DNA of 64,000 nt, from the NCBI GenBank assembly GCA_023511455.1, contig JAIMBJ010000002.1:1-64000 (forward strand), given 5' to 3'. The first letter of the stretch is position 1; every line of letters begins with the position of its first letter. This document shows, piece by piece, positions 27,165 through 33,550 of the stretch. Position numbers and translations under genes: made by a program. The notes below the pieces were generated by a model that had not been told where the DNA came from, did not search any database, and saw only the letters and a list, made by a program, of their open reading frames with translations. The DNA is from Bacillota bacterium. GTDB taxonomy: Bacteria; Armatimonadota; HRBIN16.

Positions 27165-27199
27165 AAAAAAAACGTGCAGGAATCCTCCTCACCTGCACG
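27165..27199 (-). terminator. Terminator-like hairpin on the minus strand upstream of iolB
   Basis: On the minus strand CGTGCAGG (27199-27192) pairs with CCTGCACG (27180-27173) and is followed by eight T (27172-27165). It has the full form of an intrinsic terminator, yet no minus-strand gene ends here; upstream on that strand is the antisense of iolB. On the plus strand it would be a hairpin in the iolB leader. Confidence 0.6.
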
Positions 27200-27284
27200 A
27201 ATGGAAAGAGTGGGCGGACGGTGCGCTACTCTCCGAAAAACGGAACCTGAAGGGACGACACATCCACTTGGGGAGGAAAGGCTG

Positions 27285-28097
27285 ATGGTCAAACACGTTA
27301 CCCTGCAGTATGGTTACAATTCGCTGGTGGAGCAGGGCGAGATGCAGTATATCGAACTCGGCGTCTTCAAAGGGAAAGCAGGCGATACCTTTGCCTGGAA
27401 CACGGAGGACTGTGAAGCGGTGCTGGTTTTTCTTTCGGGCAGGTGTCGTCTGCGGGTCAACGGTGAGCAATACCCTGTGGTCGGCGGGCGGCGCAGCGTG
27501 TTCGAAGGCAACGCATGGAGCCTGTACGCGCCGAACGGCACGCAGGTAGAGATAGAGGTGCTGGACGAAGCGGAAGTGGCAGTGAGCAAAACGCGCGTAA
27601 CCACAGATGCCATGCCCAAACTGATTCCACCCGAAGAGGTGAACGTGCGCGATGTGGGCGTATGGAACTGGCGGCGCGACGTGAAAGACATTGTGGACAA
27701 ACGCACCCCTGCCGCCCGCCTGCTGGTGGGCGAGACCATCAACCCGCCTGGCAACTGGTCGAGCTGGCCCCCTCACAAGCACGATGTGCACGACCCACCC
27801 CGCGAGTGCAAGATGGAGGAGGTCTATCTCTTCAAGGTACAGCCAGGCAACAGTTTTGGGCTAGGCAGGCTGTACACAGCGGATGCTACTATCGACGAGC
27901 CGTTCGTCATCCGCGACAACACGGTGCTGCGAATCCCAAAAGGCTATCATCCCATCGCTGCCGCGCCGGGCACCCGCGTCTACTACCTGTGGGTGCTGGC
28001 AGGGGAGCAACGCGACCTGATTCCCAATGACGCGCCCGAGTTCCGCTGGCAAAAGGATACGGAGGCAGTCATTCGGGAAATGCAACGTCAACGTTAG
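27285..28097 (+). CDS. iolB: 5-deoxy-glucuronate isomerase IolB
   Basis: IolB converts 5-deoxy-D-glucuronate to 2-deoxy-5-keto-D-gluconate in myo-inositol breakdown. The protein has 270 residues and two cupin halves. The diagnostic block GETINPPGNWSSWPPHKHD carries metal-binding histidines, with the Glu in CKMEEVYLF completing the site, and YHPIAAAPG lies near the C-terminus. I chose the ATG at 27285, preceded by GGGAGG with eight bases spacing. It heads a three-gene run with a PIG-L deacetylase and an IolE-like isomerase. The rest of the iol pathway (IolG, IolC, IolD, IolA) is not in the window. Confidence 0.92.
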   Translation: MVKHVTLQYGYNSLVEQGEMQYIELGVFKGKAGDTFAWNTEDCEAVLVFLSGRCRLRVNGEQYPVVGGRRSVFEGNAWSLYAPNGTQVEIEVLDEAEVAVSKTRVTTDAMPKLIPPEEVNVRDVGVWNWRRDVKDIVDKRTPAARLLVGETINPPGNWSSWPPHKHDVHDPPRECKMEEVYLFKVQPGNSFGLGRLYTADATIDEPFVIRDNTVLRIPKGYHPIAAAPGTRVYYLWVLAGEQRDLIPNDAPEFRWQKDTEAVIREMQRQR

Positions 28098-28113
28098 GAA
28101 AGAGGCAGGATAA

Positions 28114-28797
28114 ATGCTCGACCACTGGAACCGCGTGCTGGTGTTCGCTGCTCACCCTGACGACGAGATTATCGGCTGCGGAGGCACCATCGCGCGGCTT
28201 TCTGCGATGGGCAAACGGGTGTTTGTGGTTACTTTCTGCGCGGGAGAAACGGGCTACAGCACGCCGGAGATGAAAGACAAAATCGCCGAGATGCGTCGGG
28301 CGGAGGCGGAAGCCTGTAACCGCGTGCTGGGCATCACCGAACGGGTGATACTGGGCAAGCCCACGCAGGGAGTGGTGAACGACCGCGAGACCTATCAGGA
28401 ATGCGTGCGTCTCATCCGTCACTACCGTCCCGATGTCATCCTCACCCACTGGAACGAGGACAAGCACCGCGACCACCGTGCCATCTCCGCCATCACCGAT
28501 GAGGCACGCTGGAAGGCATACGAGAACGTGCTGGCGGATATGGGCGAGCCTTGGTATACACCGGAGCTGTACTACTATGAGGTGCTGGAGCTGTTCCCGC
28601 ACCCCTCTCTGCTGATAGACATCACGGATACCTTCCGCAAAAAGCGGGATGCGATGCAGACGCAGCAGAGCCAGTTTGCGGTGTTGCCGGGCGTCATGGA
28701 GTATATCGAAGGGCTGGCGAAGGTGCGCGGGTATGCACGAGGAACCCAGTATTCGGAAGCGTTCCTGCGCTCGAACTTGCTACCGACGTTTGCGTGA
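28114..28797 (+). CDS. PIG-L (LmbE) family deacetylase
   Basis: This is a zinc-dependent N-deacetylase of the PIG-L/LmbE family with 227 residues and no signal peptide. The AHPDDE motif (His14, Asp16, Asp17) starts the fold and HRDHRAIS near residue 112 supplies the other zinc ligand. Known members remove acetyl groups from N-acetylglucosaminyl lipids or mycothiol and bacillithiol precursors. It starts 16 bases after iolB and ends 12 bases before the isomerase gene, so it shares their operon. The likely substrate is an N-acetylated sugar or inositol conjugate, by context only. Confidence 0.9.
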   Translation: MLDHWNRVLVFAAHPDDEIIGCGGTIARLSAMGKRVFVVTFCAGETGYSTPEMKDKIAEMRRAEAEACNRVLGITERVILGKPTQGVVNDRETYQECVRLIRHYRPDVILTHWNEDKHRDHRAISAITDEARWKAYENVLADMGEPWYTPELYYYEVLELFPHPSLLIDITDTFRKKRDAMQTQQSQFAVLPGVMEYIEGLAKVRGYARGTQYSEAFLRSNLLPTFA

Positions 28798-28809
28798 GGG
28801 AGGTACGAC

Positions 28810-29703
28810 ATGAAAATCAGCTGTTGCTGGCTATACGCCATCAGTAAGTACGGCTATCCGCCCAGTCTGGAGGACACCTTCAAGGTGCTGGGCGAGATGC
28901 GCGACATGGGCTTCACCCGCGTGGAGCTGGAAGGGGTGCGCGAAGAGAACCTGATGGAGGTGTATCGCCATCGCGCTGAGCTGAAAGCGCACTGCGAGAG
29001 CCTCGGGCTGAAGGTCATCAACTTCTGCCCTGTGCTACCCGATATCGTGTCGATGGACGAGACGAAGCGCCAGAAGGCGAAAGACCTGTACCTGATTGGT
29101 ATCGAGCTGGCGAACTACTTTGGCTGCGACACCATCCAGACTGACAGCTTCACCCCGCCGCTGGAGTTCGTGGGCGATGCCCCTTACAAGGAAGCCATCA
29201 AGTTCGGCAAGCAGTTCAAGGTGAAGGTAGACCCCAACTTCTGCTGGGATGACCTGTGGACGGCGATGGTGGACAGCTTCCGCTTCTGCACGGAGCGGGC
29301 GAAGGACGCCGGGCTGAAGTTCTGTCTGGAACCGCGCGTGGGCGAGCTGGTCAGCAACACCGATGCCTTCCTGCGCCTGTGGGAACACGTGGGCAGCGAC
29401 AACTTCGGCATGGTGCTGGATACGGGTCACCAGAACGCGCAGAAGGAGATACTGCCCCTGTCGGTGGAGAAGCTGGGCAAGCGCATCTTCTACGTCCACG
29501 TCTCGGACAACGACGGGCGCACCAACGAACACCTTGCACTGGGCAAAGGCACTATCGACTGGGAAGGCGTGTTCACCGCCCTGCGTAAACACGGCTACGA
29601 CGGGTACATCGCCATCGACATCGGCAACGTGCCCGATATCGAGAAGGCATACATCGAGTCTCGCCAGTTCCTGGAGCAGATGTCGGCACAGATGGGCTGG
29701 TAG
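28810..29703 (+). CDS. Sugar phosphate isomerase/epimerase (IolE-like TIM barrel)
   Basis: This is a xylose-isomerase-like TIM barrel of 297 residues from the AP endonuclease 2 superfamily. Metal-site residues are expected in FCLEPRVGEL, LDTGHQNA and the YVHVSDNDGR segment (the HV.DN.G motif typical of IolE/IolI-type enzymes). GGGAGG precedes the ATG. Location behind iolB suggests inosose dehydratase or a related isomerase, but the family is broad and an epimerase for another sugar is possible. It ends the iolB-deacetylase-isomerase operon. Confidence 0.87.
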   Translation: MKISCCWLYAISKYGYPPSLEDTFKVLGEMRDMGFTRVELEGVREENLMEVYRHRAELKAHCESLGLKVINFCPVLPDIVSMDETKRQKAKDLYLIGIELANYFGCDTIQTDSFTPPLEFVGDAPYKEAIKFGKQFKVKVDPNFCWDDLWTAMVDSFRFCTERAKDAGLKFCLEPRVGELVSNTDAFLRLWEHVGSDNFGMVLDTGHQNAQKEILPLSVEKLGKRIFYVHVSDNDGRTNEHLALGKGTIDWEGVFTALRKHGYDGYIAIDIGNVPDIEKAYIESRQFLEQMSAQMGW

Positions 29704-29750
29704 CGTAAGAGATGCAAGCCTGCGGTATAATTCCAAAAGGGGGATGACCG

Positions 29751-29996
29751 ATGCCATTGTATATCGAGTTGACTTCTGAACAGGAAGAGGCTCTGCGCCG
29801 CGTGGCGGAAATGAGGCAGAAGACAGTCGAGGACATCATTGCAGAATGGGTGCAGAGGCTCCTGGAAGAGTGCGTAGATACGGATTGGGAAAACCGCCGG
29901 GCACGTGCCCTGAATGCGGTAGGACGTTTTCGCTCAGGAAAACGGGACGTCTCGGAAAAGCATGACAAGTATCTGGCGGAGGCTTTTGACCGTTGA
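29751..29996 (+). CDS. VapB-like antitoxin
   Basis: This small protein of 81 residues starts with a beta strand (MPLYIEL) and continues as helices rich in Glu and Arg, then a flexible basic tail, as in many VapB-type antitoxins. Its stop overlaps the start of the PIN-domain gene by 4 bases. AAGGGGG precedes the ATG and a TATAAT hexamer at 29726-29731 may be the -10 box, with no good -35. The DNA-binding family cannot be named. It is called antitoxin mainly from its gene context. Confidence 0.78.
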   Translation: MPLYIELTSEQEEALRRVAEMRQKTVEDIIAEWVQRLLEECVDTDWENRRARALNAVGRFRSGKRDVSEKHDKYLAEAFDR

Positions 29997-30397
29997 GCAC
30001 TTTTGTGGACACTTCCGCGTTTTATGCGCTTATGGACGCTAATGACAACAAACACGAAGACGCAATGTCCACATGGTCTTTTCTGCTCGATGAGCCTAAC
30101 AGAATGTTATCATCCAATTACGTTGTTGTGGAGACGATAGCTCTGCTTCAACACCGACTGGGGCTAGACGCGGTGCACGTCTTCGTTGAGGATATGCTTC
30201 CCGTGGTGAGGATAGCATGGGTAACAGAAGCCGACCATGCTGCTGCACTCTCGATACTTTGGGGCACCGGCAGAAGAAAGGTCAGTTTTGTAGATTGTAC
30301 CAGCTTCATTGTTGCCAAGCGTCTGGAGGCACGCGAAGTCTTTGGCTATGACCCCCATTTCGAACAGTTTGGTTTTCAAAGGGTTCGAAAGCCGTAG
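29993..30397 (+). CDS. vapC: VapC-like PIN domain ribonuclease toxin
   Basis: This is a PIN-domain endoribonuclease of 134 residues. The acidic active-site residues are all present: Asp6 in FVDTSAFYAL, Glu47 in VVVETIALL, Asp101 in SFVDCTSF and Asp120 in FGYDPHF. VapC toxins cut tRNA or rRNA when their antitoxin is lost. The start codon appears to be TTG at 29993, overlapping the antitoxin stop, with GTG at 30005 as a weaker alternative. The intact active site suggests a working pair. Confidence 0.88.
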   Translation: MSTFVDTSAFYALMDANDNKHEDAMSTWSFLLDEPNRMLSSNYVVVETIALLQHRLGLDAVHVFVEDMLPVVRIAWVTEADHAAALSILWGTGRRKVSFVDCTSFIVAKRLEAREVFGYDPHFEQFGFQRVRKP

Positions 30398-30476
30398 TCT
30401 GAATCACAGCCCAAAGGATACCTCCTGGCACACCGCGAAGACTATCTGCATTAGACGCCGAAGGAGGTCAAGCGTG

Positions 30477-32546
30477 GTGAGGATTGTTTTTCGGTGTATG
30501 AATGCTGCGCTGTTGTTACTGATTATCTTGTCACCGGCAGGAGCCAAACCGATGAACTTTTACGTCTCCCCCAACGGCAACGATTCGTGGTCGGGCAGGC
30601 TGGCGTCACCCAACCGCACGCGCACCGATGGTCCTTTCGCTACGCTGGAGCGCGCCCGCGACGCCATCCGCGCACTCAAGAAACAGGGCGGGCTGCCGGA
30701 TAGCGGCGTCACCGTCTGGCTGCGCGGCGGGACTTACACGCAACTCACGCCTTTTGAACTGACCGCCGAAGATAGCGGCACGCCCCAATCGCCCATCACC
30801 TACAGCGCGTACCGCAATGAGCAAGTACGTCTGGTGGGGGGCAAGCGCGTCACAGGCTGGCAGCCAGTGAAAGATGATGCCGTACTGCGCAGACTTCCCC
30901 CCGCAGCGCGAGGCAAAGTGCTGGTTGCCGATTTGCGGGCGCAGGGCATCACCGACTTCGGGCAGATGCTTCGACGCGGCTTTGGGTCCAGCGCAGCCGT
31001 CCCCGCTGGGCTGGAGCTGTTCTATAACGGTAAGCCGATGCCACTGGCGCGGTATCCCAACGAGGGCTGGCTGAAAATCGCCACGACCCCCGCCGGGCAA
31101 CAGGGCGGATGCTTCACCTGCGATGACCCGCGCCTGCGCCGCTGGACGGAAGCAAAGGACGTCTGGGTGCATGGCTACTGGACGTGGGACTGGGCGGACA
31201 GCTATGAGCGAGTGGTATCCATCGACGCCGAGAAGGGTGAAATCGTCACTGCCGAGCCGCACGGCGTGTATGGCTATACGCCCGGCAAGCGGTTCCGCGT
31301 GCTGAACCTGCTGGAGGAGCTGGACGCGCCCGGCGAGTGGTGGCTCGACCGCGAAAACGCCCTGCTGTACTTCTACCCACCCGATGACGGCGCCAGTGAG
31401 GCGATGGTTTCGCTGACCGAGAAGCCCCTGATGACTCTGAACGGGGTTTCGCACCTTCGCATAGAACGGATGACCTTCGAGGTCTGCCGCGCCACAGGCA
31501 TCGAGATGCGCGGAGGGCAGCAGAACACCATCGCTGGATGCACGTTTCGCAACATCGGCACGGTGGGCGTGGTTATCGAAGGCGGCACCGAGCACAAAGT
31601 GGTCTCCTGCGACTTCATGGATTTGGGTGATGGCGGCATACAGGTATCAGGCGGCGACCGCAACACCCTGACCCCCTGCCAGCACGAGGTGCTGAACTGC
31701 CTGTTCACCCGTTACAGCCGCTGGAGCCGCACCTACCGCCCGGCGGTGCTGGTGAACGGGGTGGGCGTCCGCGTGGCGCATTGTCTGATGTATGACGCCC
31801 CACATAATGCCATCCTGTTCGGCGGGAACGACCACCTGTTCGAGTACAATGAAGTGCATCACGTCTGCACCGAGACCGGCGACGCGGGAGCGTTCTACAT
31901 CGGGCGCGATTTCACCCAGCGGGGTACCGTCATCCGCTATAACTATTTCCACGACCTCGGCAAATCGTTACAGGCGGAGACCTTCGTGGACGTGATGGCG
32001 GTGTATCTGGACGACTGCGCGTCGGGCATCACCATCTTCGGCAACGTGTTCTATAAAGCGGGACGCGCGGCGATGATTGGCGGCGGGCGCGACAACACGG
32101 TAGAGAACAACATCTTCGTGGAGTGCGAGCCGTCGGTGCATGTGGACGCGCGCGGCCTGGGCTGGGCAAGCTTCTGGTTCGACGGGCGCGACAGCACGCT
32201 GATGGACCGGCTGAAGGCGGTGCCTTACCAGCTGCCGCCATGGAGCGAACGCTACCCCGAGCTGGTGAACATCCTGAATGACGAACCCGCCGTGCCGAAG
32301 GGGAACAGAATTATCCGTAACATCAGCGTGGGCGGGCGATGGATCGACCTCTACGACAACCTGACCGACAAAATCGTCACCATCCGTGACAACATCGTCG
32401 ACGGCGATGCGGGCGTAGAGGTCACGGCAAAGGGCATCCGCCTGCGCAAAGACTCGCCTGCGTTCAAACTGGGCTTCCAGTCAATCCCGCTGGAGAAGAT
32501 AGGGCTGTATCGGGATGCCTACCGAAAGAGGCTACCGTCTCATTAG
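30477..32546 (+). CDS. Secreted right-handed beta-helix protein
   Basis: This is an exported protein of 689 residues. After a signal peptide the mature part begins with FYVSPNGNDSWSG, the typical start of DUF1565/pectate-lyase-like proteins. A non-helical beta domain inserts at about 110-320. Residues about 320-600 show short parallel beta-helix rungs (GVSHLRIERMTFEVC, NTIAGCTFRNIG, HKVVSCDFMDLGDGGIQVSGG). Such proteins bind or cleave polysaccharides; no catalytic set was identified. The start is GTG at 30477 with AGGAGGT eight bases before it; GTG at 30474 is possible. The gap of 79 bases to vapC shows it is separate. Confidence 0.86.
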   Translation: MRIVFRCMNAALLLLIILSPAGAKPMNFYVSPNGNDSWSGRLASPNRTRTDGPFATLERARDAIRALKKQGGLPDSGVTVWLRGGTYTQLTPFELTAEDSGTPQSPITYSAYRNEQVRLVGGKRVTGWQPVKDDAVLRRLPPAARGKVLVADLRAQGITDFGQMLRRGFGSSAAVPAGLELFYNGKPMPLARYPNEGWLKIATTPAGQQGGCFTCDDPRLRRWTEAKDVWVHGYWTWDWADSYERVVSIDAEKGEIVTAEPHGVYGYTPGKRFRVLNLLEELDAPGEWWLDRENALLYFYPPDDGASEAMVSLTEKPLMTLNGVSHLRIERMTFEVCRATGIEMRGGQQNTIAGCTFRNIGTVGVVIEGGTEHKVVSCDFMDLGDGGIQVSGGDRNTLTPCQHEVLNCLFTRYSRWSRTYRPAVLVNGVGVRVAHCLMYDAPHNAILFGGNDHLFEYNEVHHVCTETGDAGAFYIGRDFTQRGTVIRYNYFHDLGKSLQAETFVDVMAVYLDDCASGITIFGNVFYKAGRAAMIGGGRDNTVENNIFVECEPSVHVDARGLGWASFWFDGRDSTLMDRLKAVPYQLPPWSERYPELVNILNDEPAVPKGNRIIRNISVGGRWIDLYDNLTDKIVTIRDNIVDGDAGVEVTAKGIRLRKDSPAFKLGFQSIPLEKIGLYRDAYRKRLPSH

Positions 32547-32602
32547 ATGCGTCCGCAGTTGAGAGCTGAACGGCGCACGGGAACGGTATCGCGCTTTGCA
32601 GT

Positions 32603-32820
32603 TAGGAGTTACGCAGTTGCCGATGAACACATAGCGGGTAAGGCCTTTTCAGCGACTGCAGAGACAGTTCCCTGTCATGCTGAGCGAACGCGAAGCATCT
32701 CGTTTCTGTCACCCTGAGCGCACGCGAAGGGTCTGAGATTCTTCACTTCGTTCAGAATGACAGGTAATGTCGCTTTATACCACCAAATTTCTAACAGGTC
32801 TTTCAATTGCGTAACTCCTA
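32603..32820. mobile_element. MITE-like element with terminal inverted repeats, copy c
   Basis: The left end TAGGAGTTACGCAGTTG (32603-32619) and right end CAATTGCGTAACTCCTA (32804-32820) are inverted repeats matching at 16 of 17 positions. The interior carries the dispersed GTCATGCTGAGCG / GAATGACAGG palindrome in the opposite orientation to the copies at 6.6 and 52.6 kb. It has no coding capacity and is 218 bp long. It fills most of the 348-base gap between the beta-helix and Uma2 genes. Directly after it, TATAAT occurs at 32825-32830. Confidence 0.82.
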
Positions 32821-32894
32821 GCAGTATAATAAACTGGGTTGGTCGAGAGGTTCGCGCCGTAGACCACGGGTATCTGGGAGGCAGGTGATGCGAC

Positions 32895-33545
32895 ATGGCG
32901 ATACCGCAACCACTCAAAACCGAGATAGTCTATCCCGAATCGGATGGTCAGCCGATGGCGGAAAACACTAAACAGCTGGAGGTTATTGTCTACCTGTACG
33001 ACAACCTGTGCGCCCTGTTCGCAGACCGCGAGGACGTGTTCGTGGCGGCGGATTTACTGTGGTATCCCGTAGAGGGACATCCTGAAATCCGCACTGCGCC
33101 CGACGTGTTTGTGGCGTTCGGTCGCCCGAAGGGGCACAGGGGCAGTTACCGGCAGTGGGAGGAGGGAGGCATTCCGCCGCAGGTGGTGTTCGAGATATTG
33201 TCTCCGGGCAACCGCTACCAGCCGCTCATGGAAAAGTTCCGCTTCTACGAGCGATACGGGGTGGAAGAGTATTACCAGTACGACCCCGATTACGGAATCC
33301 TCGAGGGCTGGCTGCGACGCAACGGCACCTTAGAGCCGATTGAGCAGATGCAGGGCTGGGTCAGCCCGCGGCTGGGCACGCGATTCAGCTTGGAAGGAAG
33401 CGAGCTGGTGCTGTATCGCCCGGACGGCGAGCGATTCATCCCCTATGTCGAACTGCGACGCCGCATGGAGCAGGCGGAACAACGCGCTCAACGCCTCGCC
33501 CAGAGGCTGCGGGAGCTCGGGTTCGACCCCGACGCGGACAGTTAG
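32895..33545 (+). CDS. Uma2 family (DUF820) restriction-endonuclease-fold protein
   Basis: This 216-residue protein has the PD-(D/E)XK-like fold common in Cyanobacteria and Armatimonadota. The active-site pattern is visible: an acidic residue in RTAPDVFVAF, then VVFEILSPGN with Glu, then the Lys in LMEKFRFYERYGVEEYYQYDP. The C-terminal 30 residues form a charged coiled coil (RRRMEQAEQRAQRLAQRLRE). The biological role of Uma2 proteins is unknown; a nuclease function is a family inference. A second member lies at 43422. The gene lies just behind a MITE copy and converges with the phosphoesterase gene. Confidence 0.9.
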   Translation: MAIPQPLKTEIVYPESDGQPMAENTKQLEVIVYLYDNLCALFADREDVFVAADLLWYPVEGHPEIRTAPDVFVAFGRPKGHRGSYRQWEEGGIPPQVVFEILSPGNRYQPLMEKFRFYERYGVEEYYQYDPDYGILEGWLRRNGTLEPIEQMQGWVSPRLGTRFSLEGSELVLYRPDGERFIPYVELRRRMEQAEQRAQRLAQRLRELGFDPDADS

Positions 33546-33550
33546 GACGC

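Noticed and set aside
27189-27791. A 200-codon open frame antisense to iolB ending at the orphan terminator
   Set aside because: Its protein has shadow composition (rich in Arg, His, Gln and Val), no ribosome binding site, and iolB is certain on the other strand. The terminator alone is kept as a finding.
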